Assembly (NCBI RefSeq): GCF_001922345.1
Contig: NZ_CP018811.1
Span: 3,658,001-3,722,000 of the forward strand
Source of the DNA: Paraburkholderia sp. SOS3
GTDB lineage: Bacteria; Pseudomonadota; Gammaproteobacteria; Burkholderiales; Burkholderiaceae
Direction: 5' to 3'
DNA: 64,000 nt
Within the stretch, counting starts at the first letter, position 1. Each line of letters starts with the position of its first letter. The notes beneath the pieces were generated by a model, which saw only the letters and a program-made list of their open reading frames with translations, was not told where the DNA came from and ran no database searches. A program made the translations under genes and the position numbers. Of the stretch, positions 36,871-46,025 are shown one piece after another.

Positions 36871-37833
36871 TTACTGCGTATGCATCGGTGCGGGCGGTTC
36901 CGGCGGCTCCGGCGGTTCGGGCGAGCGCGGTGAAGAAATACGCGCAGGTGCGCCAAGCCGCTCGTATTCGGCAATCAGTTGCGCCCCGAACAGCAGCAAC
37001 GTGGCGAGCGCTTCGAGGCTGAACAGCACGACGATCGCGGTCGCAAGCGACCCATAGACGACATTGACCTGCGACAGCGTCGCAAAGTACCAGACCAGCA
37101 CGCGCCGCGTGATCTCCCATAGCAGCGCAGCGGTTACCGCGCCCATCAGCGCGTGACGCGGCGTCGGCCGCCCGACCGGAATCACGAGATAGATGGCGGT
37201 CAGCACGAACACCTCGCCGGCGACGCCTAGCAGATACAGCACCGCACGCACCGCGCCGGTCAGCGAGATCGCGTGTCCGAACAGCACGACACCATCGGTG
37301 GCCACGGCCTGCAGACTGCTCGTGACGAGCGTGACGATCAGCACGCCGATGCCGAGCGAAAGGCTGAAACAGTAAGGAACGATCGCCGAGACGAGAAAGT
37401 GCCGGCGCCGGATGGCCACACGATGCACGAAGATGATCGACAGCGCGTTCTCGAGCACCGTGAATGCAAGCGAACTGAAAAAGATCATCGTGACGAGCAG
37501 CAGCCAGCCGACTACATTGCGATGCGCAAGGAAATTCGCGAGTTCGCTCACGATCGCACGCGATTGCCCCGGTATCAGCCACTCGAGCAGGCGCGCAAGC
37601 GAATCGAGCAGCCTCGCTTCGCCGACGAAATGCGAGAACGCAATCGCGACGAGGATCAGCAGCGGCACGATCGACAGCAGCGCGTAATACGCCACCGCAC
37701 CGGCGAGCAGCAAACCCTGATTCGCACGGAACGCCTTTAACGCAATCCACACGAAACGGGCCGGATGCATGGCGACGAAGCGCAGCGCATCGTTGCGCAG
37801 CGCGTTGTGGAACGTGTTCCTCAGCGTCGTCAT
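36871..37833 (-). CDS. YihY/BrkB family inner-membrane protein
   Basis: A 320-residue membrane protein of the YihY (formerly ribonuclease BN) family, function unsettled. Six hydrophobic segments are visible, starting with GLLLAGAVAYYALLSIVPLLILVAIAFSHFV, and the family block GVLIVTLVTSSL is followed by PVGRPTPRHALMGAVTAALLWEITR. The C-terminus ends in a short Pro-Glu-Pro repeat (SPEPPEPPEPPAP) encoded by a GGCTCC/GGCGGTTC-type DNA repeat. The start at 37833 fits the family N-terminus. It is transcribed alone. Confidence 0.9.
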   Translation of the reverse strand: MTTLRNTFHNALRNDALRFVAMHPARFVWIALKAFRANQGLLLAGAVAYYALLSIVPLLILVAIAFSHFVGEARLLDSLARLLEWLIPGQSRAIVSELANFLAHRNVVGWLLLVTMIFFSSLAFTVLENALSIIFVHRVAIRRRHFLVSAIVPYCFSLSLGIGVLIVTLVTSSLQAVATDGVVLFGHAISLTGAVRAVLYLLGVAGEVFVLTAIYLVIPVGRPTPRHALMGAVTAALLWEITRRVLVWYFATLSQVNVVYGSLATAIVVLFSLEALATLLLFGAQLIAEYERLGAPARISSPRSPEPPEPPEPPAPMHTQ

Positions 37834-37994
37834 GATGCGCTCCCACAGTGAAGAGCCCGCGCGGCCCGTGCGCCGCGCGGCGTTTGTAAGGCTTACGCAT
37901 GCCGCGATGAATCATGTTGCACGCGTTAGCGCGCTTTTTTTGCCCGCGTTTTTTGCCCGCTGTTTACGCCCTTTTTGTCCGCCCCGTGCGTGGA

Positions 37995-38252
37995 TTATCT
38001 GGCCCGCTTTGCGCGCGGCGACGCGGCCTGCCCCGCTGTGTCGTCCGGATCGTCCTGCGGCACCGCGTCTTCGAGCGTGCGCTTTTTCGATTGATCGGCG
38101 GAAACGGGCGCCGGCTCGTCGCCGCCTTCGGCGTCGATCTGCCTGCGCGCCTTCTCCCAGTATTCTTCGGCCCGGCCATCCGGCGCACCGTCCTGTTGCC
38201 ACAAGTGATATGCGCGTTCGCGGATATGTTCGTCGCTGTGCTCGTTCGCCAT
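37995..38252 (-). CDS. DUF2934 domain protein
   Basis: An 85-residue cytoplasmic protein. The N-terminal block EHIRERAYHLWQQDGAPDGRAEEYWEKA matches DUF2934, a short helical domain common in Burkholderiaceae and rhizobia. The C-terminal half is charged and disordered. The function is unknown. T-rich repeats (TTTTTTGCCCGC twice near 37,935-37,960) follow the stop codon. It is divergent from dps across 342 bases. Confidence 0.87.
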   Translation of the reverse strand: MANEHSDEHIRERAYHLWQQDGAPDGRAEEYWEKARRQIDAEGGDEPAPVSADQSKKRTLEDAVPQDDPDDTAGQAASPRAKRAR

Positions 38253-38594
38253 GGTGCTGCTCTCCGATGAGTTTTCCGTGGCCGCGCCGTCGACGCGAGC
38301 GCAACAGTGCGATCGCGCGGCGCGGGCTTGTCCGACCGCTCAGCATCCGCTATACCCAAACATGCATGACGGCCGGCATCGGACGAATCGCGGTGGCACG
38401 CAATCTGCATCGTGCGCGCCGTCCAGATTCGTGCGAATCGGCAAAACGCCGTTCGTGCCGCAATACGCGGTCGCGCGCGTCGCGCGATGCTCGACAGTCG
38501 CACTGCCGCACCCTGGCTGTCGCACCCCGCTGTCGTACCCTGACATCGCGGCCGCGCTACCTTGTTCGAACCGACACTTCATCGAGGAAAAACC
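38253..38594. other. Divergent promoter region of DUF2934 and dps with triplicate repeat
   Basis: No gene is supported in this 342-base gap. Three adjacent near-copies of CTGTCGCACCCTG start at 38503, 38517 and 38530, ending about 50 bases before the dps ATG, where a regulator or promoter would sit. I cannot assign a known operator to them. Confidence 0.45.
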
Positions 38595-39107
38595 ATGACT
38601 CAAAGCACAAGCAAGCAAGTCAAAGCCCCGCTGCATACGCCGTCCGGTCTCTCGCAGGAAGCCGTCGCCAATGTGTCCGGCGCGCTCAATCCGCTGCTCG
38701 CCGACACGTTCGCGCTCTATCTGAAGACGAAGAATTTTCACTGGCACATGTCCGGCCCGCATTTTCGCGACTATCACCTGCTGCTCGACGAGCAGGGCGA
38801 ACAGATCTTCGCGATGACCGACGATATCGCCGAACGCGTGCGCAAGATCGGCGGCACCACGTTACGCTCGATCGGCCATATCGCGAAGCTGCAGCGCGTG
38901 CGCGACAACGATCAGACTTTCGTGCCGCCGCACGAAATGCTCGCGGAACTGCGCGACGACAATCTCGCGCTGGCCGCGCATATGCGCGAAGCGCACGAAG
39001 TGTGCGACGAAGCCGGCGACGTCGCGAGCGCGAGCGAGCTGGAAAACTGGATCGACGAAGCGGAGCGCCGCGCGTGGTTCCTGTTCGAGGCAACGCGTAC
39101 CGAGTAG
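38595..39107 (+). CDS. dps: Dps-family DNA-protection ferritin
   Basis: A 170-residue mini-ferritin that stores iron, removes hydrogen peroxide and often binds DNA under stress or starvation. The ferroxidase signature KTKNFHWHMSGPHFRDYHLLLDEQ (about 47-70) keeps the His, Asp and Glu ligands that line the dimer interface. A Lys-containing N-terminal tail (TQSTSKQVKA) could contact DNA. GAGGAAA lies 5-11 bases before the ATG; a slightly longer frame upstream is unlikely to be used. It is single, with its own terminator at 39144-39176. Confidence 0.92.
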   Translation: MTQSTSKQVKAPLHTPSGLSQEAVANVSGALNPLLADTFALYLKTKNFHWHMSGPHFRDYHLLLDEQGEQIFAMTDDIAERVRKIGGTTLRSIGHIAKLQRVRDNDQTFVPPHEMLAELRDDNLALAAHMREAHEVCDEAGDVASASELENWIDEAERRAWFLFEATRTE

Positions 39108-39143
39108 GCCGTCGGCAAGCGATGTGCGGGACGGTACACGTAC

Positions 39144-39176
39144 AAAGGCCCGCGAAAAAACGGGTCGCGGGCCTTT
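39144..39176 (+). terminator. Terminator of dps
   Basis: AAAGGCCCGCG (39144-39154) pairs with CGCGGGCCTTT (39166-39176) around an A-rich 11-base loop, 36 bases after the dps stop. The T-tract is short. It may also serve the efflux operon from the other side. Confidence 0.7.
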
Positions 39177-39253
39177 GACGTTTGCGCAGCGATGCGATCG
39201 CTGCGATTACCTGATTGCGGCGCATTGAGGGCGGCACACCGAGCGTGCCGCAT

Positions 39254-39285
39254 TGAGCGTGCACACTGAGCGTGCACACTGAGCG
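39254..39285. repeat. Short tandem repeat GAGCGTGCACACT
   Basis: Two full 13-base copies plus a partial third lie between the dps terminator and the efflux outer-membrane gene. Function unknown. Confidence 0.5.
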
Positions 39286-39292
39286 CGGCGCC

Positions 39293-40792
39293 TCACTTGC
39301 CGGCGTTTTGCGGCGCTTTCTGATCCGCCTCGGCGACGAGCGCGGGCGCCGTCGCCGCCTGTTCGAGCTGATCGGTCGACCAGCCGCCGCCGACCGCGCG
39401 AATCAGTTGCACGTTGGCGCTCAATTGCCGCGTCTGGATCTGGATCGCCGATATTTCGGCGTCGAGCGCGGCCGTCTGCGCGGTGACGACGTCGAGATAG
39501 CCGACCGCGCCCTGCTTGTACTGCGTCAGCGCAAGCGAAAGCGCGCGTTCGGCCGCCGCGGCCGCATCCTTCTGCTGCTGCAGCGCCGTGCCGAGATCCG
39601 ACAGCAGCGACAGATTGTCTTCGACCTGCTGGAACGCCGTGAGCACGACGCCGCGATAACGCGCGCCCGCTTCGCTGGTGGCTGCCTTCGCCGCTTCGAG
39701 CTGGCCGCGCCGGAAACCGCCGTCGAAAATATACTGCGCGAGCTGCGGACCGACGGCCCAGAAAAAGTTCGGCGCACTGAAGAAGCTTGCGTACGCGGAA
39801 CTCTGCAGGCCGCCCTGCGCAGTCAGTGTCAGCGACGGGAAATACGCCGCGCGCGCGACGCCGATCTTCGCGTTCGCTTCGGCCACGCGCCGTTCGGCGG
39901 CGGCGATGTCGGGCCGCCGCTGCAGCAGCACCGACGGCACCCCCACGGGAATGGCCGGCAGCGGCAGATTCGCCGTCGATTCGGGCAGCGTGAACTCGGA
40001 GGCCGATGCGCCGACCAGCACCGCAATCGCATGCTCGAACAGCGCGCGCTGCGCGAGCGTCTGCGACAGTTGCGATTGCGCGGACGACAGCTGCGTCTTC
40101 GCACGTTCGACGTCGAGCCCCGCGACGATGCCGCCGCCATGCAGCGCTTCGGTCAATTGCAGCGCCTTCGTGAACGCAACGACGGTCTGACGCAGCAACG
40201 CCGTCTGCTGATCGAGCCCGCGCAACTGCACGTAACTATCGGCCAGCTGCGCCTGCAAGCTCAGCTGCACCGACGCGAGATCGGCCTGCGTCGCCAGCGC
40301 TTCGTCCTTGCCGGCCTGCACGGTATCGCGCACCTGGCCCCACAGGTCGACGTCGTAGTTGACCGCGCCGCCCAGCGTAATCGCGTTGTAGTAGTCCGGA
40401 CCGCCCGAGCGCAGCGGCCGCGTCGCCGATTGCCGCTCGCGAAACAGCGACGGGTTCAGCGTCACGCTCGGATACAGATCCGCGCTGACCTGCGTGACGA
40501 ATGCCTGGGCCTGCTGATAGTGCGCGTACGCCGCTTCGAGATCGGTGTTGTGTTCGAGCAGGCGCTTCTCGAGATCGCCGAGCTGCGCGTCGTCGTACAT
40601 GTTCCACCAGCCGTCGCGGTTGAGCCGGTCGCCGGGCTTCGCGCTGACCCACGGTCCGGTGGTCCGGTATTGCGCGGCGACCGGCGACGGCGGCACCTTG
40701 TAGTCGGGCGCGAGCGAGCAGCCGGCAACGAGCATCGCTGCCGCAGCCGCAAGCGGCGCGGTGCGCATCACGGCGTTGACCATGTTAGCCAT
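39293..40792 (-). CDS. RND efflux outer-membrane lipoprotein (NodT/OprM family)
   Basis: A 499-residue TolC-like channel. The signal sequence ends in the lipobox LVAGC (Cys about 25), so the protein is lipid-anchored. Duplicated outer-membrane-efflux-protein repeats are visible, each with long coiled helices (for example LDVERAKTQLSSAQSQLSQTLAQ and YKQGAVGYLDVVTAQTAALDAE). The conserved RPDIAAAERRVAEANAKIGVARAAYFPSL block is intact. It overlaps the adaptor gene by 8 bases, so it is translationally coupled as the third gene of the operon. The pump spectrum cannot be predicted. Confidence 0.93.
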   Translation of the reverse strand: MANMVNAVMRTAPLAAAAAMLVAGCSLAPDYKVPPSPVAAQYRTTGPWVSAKPGDRLNRDGWWNMYDDAQLGDLEKRLLEHNTDLEAAYAHYQQAQAFVTQVSADLYPSVTLNPSLFRERQSATRPLRSGGPDYYNAITLGGAVNYDVDLWGQVRDTVQAGKDEALATQADLASVQLSLQAQLADSYVQLRGLDQQTALLRQTVVAFTKALQLTEALHGGGIVAGLDVERAKTQLSSAQSQLSQTLAQRALFEHAIAVLVGASASEFTLPESTANLPLPAIPVGVPSVLLQRRPDIAAAERRVAEANAKIGVARAAYFPSLTLTAQGGLQSSAYASFFSAPNFFWAVGPQLAQYIFDGGFRRGQLEAAKAATSEAGARYRGVVLTAFQQVEDNLSLLSDLGTALQQQKDAAAAAERALSLALTQYKQGAVGYLDVVTAQTAALDAEISAIQIQTRQLSANVQLIRAVGGGWSTDQLEQAATAPALVAEADQKAPQNAGK

Positions 40793-41984
40793 GAGCCGCC
40801 TTCTTGCCGCTGGCTGCTATCGCCACCTTGTCGCCTTCGGCCAGACCGTCGGGCGGCGCATCGATCACGCGATCGGTCGGCAGCAGGCCAGAACCGATCT
40901 CGACCGCGTCGCCCAGGTCGCGCGCAATCGTCACGCGCTTGTACACGACGTGGTCGCCCTGTCCGACTGTCGCGATGCGCAAACCATGACTGTCGAACAG
41001 CAGCGCGCTGGCCGGCACGCGCAACGCGTCCGGCGCGACCGGCAACTTGAACTGCACGCTCGCGAAGCCGCCCGGCAACAGCTTGCCCGCGCTGTTGTCG
41101 ACGAGCAGCTGCACGAGCGTCGAGCCCGACGCTGCATTGACCGAATCGGCCGACGCGACGACCCGCGCCGGGAACTGCTCGTTCGGATACGCGGGCACCG
41201 TGAGCATCGCGATCGTGCCTTCATGCACGATCGGCGCGTAGTTCTGCGGCACCTGCACGTACACGCGCAACTGCTTGACGTCGGACACCTGGAACAGCTC
41301 CTGGCCGACGCCGCCGCTGCCCGCGTTGATCAGCGCGCCGATATCGGTATCGCGCGCGGTCACGACGCCGTCGAACGGCGCGACGATGCGCGCGAACGAC
41401 TTGGTCGCGACGAGCCGGTCGAGATTGGCCTGCGCGGCGTCGACGAGCGCCTTCTTCGCCGCATAGTCGCCGTTGCGCGTATCGACGTCCTGCTGCGCGA
41501 CGGCGTCGGTGCCGAGCATCGCGCGCCAGCGCTTCGCGGTCGTCTCCGCGAGATCGGCATTGGCCTTCGCCGTTTGCAGGTCCGCTTTCGCCTGAATCAG
41601 TTGCTGGTCGATTTCAGGCGTTTCGATCACGGCAAGCAGTTGCCCCGCCTTCACGTGTCCGCCGATATCGACGGACCACGACTTCAGATAGCCGGACACG
41701 CGCGCGAAGATCGGCGCGCGCGAATACGCCTGCAATTGCGACGGCAGCGTCAGCGTCGGGCCATGCGCATCCTTGACGGGCGCGACGATGCTGACGGTTT
41801 GCACCGCCTGCGCGTCGGTCCAGCTCTTCAGCTTGCGCGAGTCCGACGCGCGCACCGTGAGGCCCGCCGCAACGACGGCGACGACCAGCACGACACCGAC
41901 GATGCCGGCCGTGACGAGCCGGCGGCGCGGCGGCGCACCCGCATATCTGGATTCAAAACCGGGTTCAACGGATTCAGACGACAT
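40785..41984 (-). CDS. RND efflux periplasmic adaptor (membrane fusion protein)
   Basis: A 399-residue adaptor. One N-terminal membrane helix (LVTAGIVGVVLVVAVVAAGLTV, about 23-44) anchors it. The barrel-sandwich (lipoyl-like) halves (PIFARVSGYLKSWSVDIGGHVKAGQLLAVIE and FDGVVTARDTDIGALINAG) flank an alpha-hairpin rich in Ala, Lys and Asp. The beta-barrel and membrane-proximal domains follow. It starts 11 bases inside the end of the permease gene and overlaps the outer-membrane gene, giving tightly coupled pump stoichiometry. Confidence 0.93.
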   Translation of the reverse strand: MSSESVEPGFESRYAGAPPRRRLVTAGIVGVVLVVAVVAAGLTVRASDSRKLKSWTDAQAVQTVSIVAPVKDAHGPTLTLPSQLQAYSRAPIFARVSGYLKSWSVDIGGHVKAGQLLAVIETPEIDQQLIQAKADLQTAKANADLAETTAKRWRAMLGTDAVAQQDVDTRNGDYAAKKALVDAAQANLDRLVATKSFARIVAPFDGVVTARDTDIGALINAGSGGVGQELFQVSDVKQLRVYVQVPQNYAPIVHEGTIAMLTVPAYPNEQFPARVVASADSVNAASGSTLVQLLVDNSAGKLLPGGFASVQFKLPVAPDALRVPASALLFDSHGLRIATVGQGDHVVYKRVTIARDLGDAVEIGSGLLPTDRVIDAPPDGLAEGDKVAIAASGKKAAHG

Positions 41985-44900
41985 GAGCAGGACCTCCCGA
42001 GGCGGATGCCGGGCTTGCCGCGCGTTTGTCGCGCGCGTGAATAATGCTAAACAGGATAGGAACGAAGAACAGCGAAGCGGTGGTCGCGAACAGCAGGCCG
42101 CCGATCACCGCGCGGCCGAGCGGCGCATTCTGCTCGCCGCCTTCGCCGAGCGCGAGCGCCATCGGCAACATGCCGATGATCATCGCGAGCGCGGTCATCA
42201 GCACCGGGCGAAAACGCGTGAAGCCGGCTTCGATCGCGGCCTTGACCGGATCGCCGTGCTCCGCGAGCCGCTCGCGGCAAAAGCTCACCACCAGAATCGA
42301 GTTCGCGGTCGCGACGCCCATGCACATGATCGCGCCGGTCAGCGCCGGCACCGACAACGTGGTGTGCGTCGCGAACAGCATCCAGACAATGCCGGCCAAT
42401 GCCGCCGGCAGCGCGGAGACGATCACGAACGGGTCGGACCACGACTGGAAGTTCACGACAATCAGCAGGTAGATCAGCACGACCGCACCGAGCAGGCCGA
42501 ACAGCATGCCGCCGAACGCGGCGTTCATCGTTTGCACCTGGCCGAGCAGCGCGACGTTCGAGCCCTTCGGCAGCTCCTTCGCATGGCGCGCGACGATCTT
42601 CTGGATGTCGGAAGCGACCGCGCCGAGATCGCGATCCTGAGTCGCCGCGAAGATTTCGACCATCGGCACGATGTTGTACTGGCTCACGACCGAACTCGTC
42701 GCGGTGCGATCGAAGGTCGCGAGGCCGCCCAGCACCTGCGCGTTGAGCGGCGAACCGGCCGTGATCGGAATATTGCGCAGCGCGGACAGCGAATCGAGCG
42801 TGTACTGCGGCGTTTGCATCACGATCGGGTACGACACGCCGTTCGCGCTGTTGAGCCAGAACACCGGCGCGACCTGGCTCGAACCGGCGAGGTTCACCAC
42901 GAGGCTGTTCGTCACGTCGCGCTCGGTGATGTTGAGCAGTTGCGCGCGCGTGCGGTCGACGTTCACGTTGAACGTCGGAATCTGCCGCGACTGCTGGATG
43001 CGCGCGTCGACGACGCCCGGCACCTCGCGGATATCGCGCAGCACCGCGTCCACATACGCAAAGTTGCCGTTCAGGTTATTGCCGCGCACCTGCAGATCGA
43101 TCGGCGCCGGCGAGCCGAAGTTCAGGATCTGGCTGATGATGTCCGCCGGCGGGAACGAGAACGTCTCGCCCGGAAAGCGGCGCGGGAGCTCTTCGCGCAT
43201 CCGGCGCACATAGTCGGCGGTCGGCGCGTGGCCTTCCTTCAGCTCGATCTGGATGTCGCCGTCCTGCGAACCGATCGTGCCCGTGTTGTTGTACGCCGTG
43301 TTGATACCGCTGACCGGCTGCCCGATATTGTCGACGACGGTGCCGAGCTCGTTCGGCGGCACGATCGTGCGTACCGCGTTCTCGATATTCGCGAAGATTT
43401 CCGAGGTCCGTTCGACACGCGTGCCGACCGGTGCGCGCACGTGCATCAGGATCTGCCCGGCATCGACAGCCGGGAAGAAGTTGCGGCCGAGAAACGGCAC
43501 GAGCGCGAACGACACCAGCACGAAGCCGAGAAAGCCGGTCAGGAACACCTTGCGATGATCGAGGGCGAGCGTGAGCAGACCGCGATAGACCACCCGGGTG
43601 CGCTCGAAACGCGCTTCGAAGCCTTTCTGGAAGCGCACGAGCGGGTTGCGCGACGGCGGCTTGTGCGCGTCCCCTTCGTGGCCGGCGTCGTGCGGCTTCA
43701 GCAGGAAGTTCGCCATGGTCGGCACGAGCGTGCGCGACAGGATGAACGACGACACCATCGCGAAGATCACGGCCTCGGCCATCGGCACGAACAGGAAGCG
43801 CGCGACGCCGCTCAGGAAGAACATCGGCACGAACACGATGCAAATGCACAGCAGCGAGACGAACGCCGGCGTCACGATCTGCGCGGCGCCGTCGAGAATC
43901 GCGTCTTCGACGGGCTTGCCGTGCTCGAGGTGCCAGTTGATGTTCTCGATGGTCACGGTTGCGTCGTCGACCAGAATACCGACCGCGAGCGCAAGCCCGC
44001 CGAGCGTCATGATGTTGAGCGTCTCGCCGAGCGCCGACAGCGCGATGATCGAACCGAGAATGGCAAGCGGAATCGACGTCGCGATGATGACCGTCGAGCG
44101 CCAGCTGCCGAGGAACAGCAGAATCATCAGGCTCGTCAGCACGGCGGCGATCACCGCTTCGCGCGCCACGCCGCTCACGGCCGCGCGCACGAACAGCGAC
44201 TGGTCGCCGATCGGGTCGATCTGCAGGTTGTCGGGCAGCGCCGCGCGCGCATCGGCGACGTGCTGCTTGATGCCGGAAATGATCGCGAGCGTCGACACCG
44301 AGCCGTTCTTCAGCACCGACATCAGCACCGAGCGGTGGCCGTTCACGTGCACGATGTTGGTTTGCGGGGGTGCGCCGTCGCGCACGTTCGCGACGTCGCG
44401 GATATACACGGTGGTGCCGTTTACCGCCTTGACCGGCAGGTCGCCGAGATCGTGAATCAGCGACGGCGCGTTGTTCAGCTGCAGCACGTATTCGTGGTCG
44501 CCCATCTTCGCGGTGCCGACCGGCGTGGTCAGGTTCTGCGTCGCGAGCGCGTTGGCGACGTCCTGCGCGGACAGTCCGCGCGCCTGCAGCTTCGCCGGAT
44601 CGACGTCGATCTGCACCTGACGCGTCTTGCCGCCAAACGGATACGGAACCGCCGCGCCCGCCACCGTCACCAGTTGCGGCCGCAACTGGTTCAAACCGAG
44701 GTCGCCGAGATTCTGCTCGGACAGCCCCTTGCCCGATAGCGCAAGCTGGATGATCGGCACCGTCGACGCGTTGTAGTTCAGGATCAGCGGCGGCGTGGTC
44801 GCGGGCGGCAACTGCTTCAGCTGCGTCTGCGCGACGGCGGTGACCTGCGCGTTCGCCGTCGCGATGTTCACGCCGGGCTGGAAGAACACCTTGATCACCG

Positions 44901-45171
44901 CGAAGCCGTTGATCGACTGCGCCTCGATGTGCTCGACGTCGTTCACCGTCGTGGTAATCGTGCGTTCGAACGTCGACGTGATGCGGCCGGCCATCTGGTC
45001 CGGCGGCAGGCCCGTGTACTGCCACACGATACTGATCACCGGAATGCGGATGTCGGGAAAGATGTCGGTTGGCGTCTTCAGCGCGGACAGCGGCCCGATG
45101 ATGAAGATGACGATCGCCAGCACGACGAAGGTGTATGGCCGTCGAAGGGCAATACGTACCAGGCCGAGCAT
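41974..45171 (-). CDS. RND efflux inner-membrane pump (HAE1/AcrB-like)
   Basis: A 1065-residue resistance-nodulation-division transporter with the classic duplicated layout: one helix, a large periplasmic loop and six helices, twice. The N-terminus reads MLGLVRIALRRPYTFVVLAIVIFIIGPLSAL. The proton-relay motif GILVDDATVTIENI in helix 4 carries the Asp-Asp pair. The second half repeats the pattern with a periplasmic domain and TM10-12 (ALPAALAGIVWMLFATHTTLSVPALTGAIMCMG). AGGA lies 8-11 bases before the ATG. It is the first gene of the operon; no regulator gene is adjacent on either side. Confidence 0.95.
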   Translation of the reverse strand: MLGLVRIALRRPYTFVVLAIVIFIIGPLSALKTPTDIFPDIRIPVISIVWQYTGLPPDQMAGRITSTFERTITTTVNDVEHIEAQSINGFAVIKVFFQPGVNIATANAQVTAVAQTQLKQLPPATTPPLILNYNASTVPIIQLALSGKGLSEQNLGDLGLNQLRPQLVTVAGAAVPYPFGGKTRQVQIDVDPAKLQARGLSAQDVANALATQNLTTPVGTAKMGDHEYVLQLNNAPSLIHDLGDLPVKAVNGTTVYIRDVANVRDGAPPQTNIVHVNGHRSVLMSVLKNGSVSTLAIISGIKQHVADARAALPDNLQIDPIGDQSLFVRAAVSGVAREAVIAAVLTSLMILLFLGSWRSTVIIATSIPLAILGSIIALSALGETLNIMTLGGLALAVGILVDDATVTIENINWHLEHGKPVEDAILDGAAQIVTPAFVSLLCICIVFVPMFFLSGVARFLFVPMAEAVIFAMVSSFILSRTLVPTMANFLLKPHDAGHEGDAHKPPSRNPLVRFQKGFEARFERTRVVYRGLLTLALDHRKVFLTGFLGFVLVSFALVPFLGRNFFPAVDAGQILMHVRAPVGTRVERTSEIFANIENAVRTIVPPNELGTVVDNIGQPVSGINTAYNNTGTIGSQDGDIQIELKEGHAPTADYVRRMREELPRRFPGETFSFPPADIISQILNFGSPAPIDLQVRGNNLNGNFAYVDAVLRDIREVPGVVDARIQQSRQIPTFNVNVDRTRAQLLNITERDVTNSLVVNLAGSSQVAPVFWLNSANGVSYPIVMQTPQYTLDSLSALRNIPITAGSPLNAQVLGGLATFDRTATSSVVSQYNIVPMVEIFAATQDRDLGAVASDIQKIVARHAKELPKGSNVALLGQVQTMNAAFGGMLFGLLGAVVLIYLLIVVNFQSWSDPFVIVSALPAALAGIVWMLFATHTTLSVPALTGAIMCMGVATANSILVVSFCRERLAEHGDPVKAAIEAGFTRFRPVLMTALAMIIGMLPMALALGEGGEQNAPLGRAVIGGLLFATTASLFFVPILFSIIHARDKRAASPASASGGPAHVV

Positions 45172-46025
45172 GAGTATTCCTGGGTAGAACGGTTACAGGG
45201 AAAAGCACCTGATATTCGCCGCCGCGACACCGCAAAACATACAGCCGCGCCGCACGTTAACCGCTGCGGCGCGCATGAAATCGGTGTCGGCATGGCCATC
45301 GCCGCGTACGGCGGCGGCTGGTGGAGGCGCGGGGTGGTTCGCTTCACTTCTTCGAAAGGACCGCGAGCGAGGTCCGATCGCAGTCTCGCTACAGGTTAAC
45401 AGACCGGCGATAAGTCCTTTCTGAATCCTTTCAAAAAACATAAACCAGGCATTACGAAGATCGTGCAACGCCAATATGCACTGCGTTCGCGACGCATATC
45501 GACCGACCAAGCGGGAATTTACACAAACGCTGAATAGTTTGCAGGCCCGCACGCGCCGCTTCTGCACTGCGAAAGATGCTACTGCAACCCTATTTCGCGC
45601 GTGCGCGATCTCGCCGCAATGCCGCTGCAACGGCCCGAATCGCCATTGAAACAGGCGTTTGCGGATGCTGCGCGCGCCTTGCATGGGCAGCCACTATGCG
45701 CATCCCGGGCAACACAGTTTTTTTTATTACCGTTTATTTTTTGCCCCCGTCAACGCCTGCCGCCACCCGCCAGGCGCCCGTCGCGCCTCGTCGTGAGTCT
45801 GTATGGCCTGATCCATATAAATGAAATAGAAAAATCAAGAAAGGATTTAGAAAAGTTTGCGCCTCACAACCTTAATAAGCCGGTGTTTCAATTCGCGCTG
45901 TTTCATCTGGAGCGGTCTGCAGGCCTGCGGCTGTACCAACCAGCAACCACAAAGAATCCCGGTTCACACCACGCGCGAGACGGGTGAACTGGAACAGCGA
46001 CGTTGAAAATTGGAGCCCCCCTTCT
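45172..46025. other. Divergent intergenic region between the efflux operon and the phosphoesterase gene
   Basis: 854 bases without a supported gene. A 163-codon minus frame at 45193-45684 has no family look and an unusual composition, and I treat it as chance. From about 45,810 to 45,890 the DNA is AT-rich (AAATGAAATAGAAAAATC). The region must hold both promoters, but I cannot place them. Confidence 0.4.

Noticed and set aside
41773..44739. A 988-codon plus-strand frame opposite the RND pump genes
   Set aside because: Antisense shadow of an intact AcrB-like gene.
45193..45684. A 163-codon minus frame upstream of the RND operon
   Set aside because: No motif and no ribosome binding site; composition like intergenic DNA.
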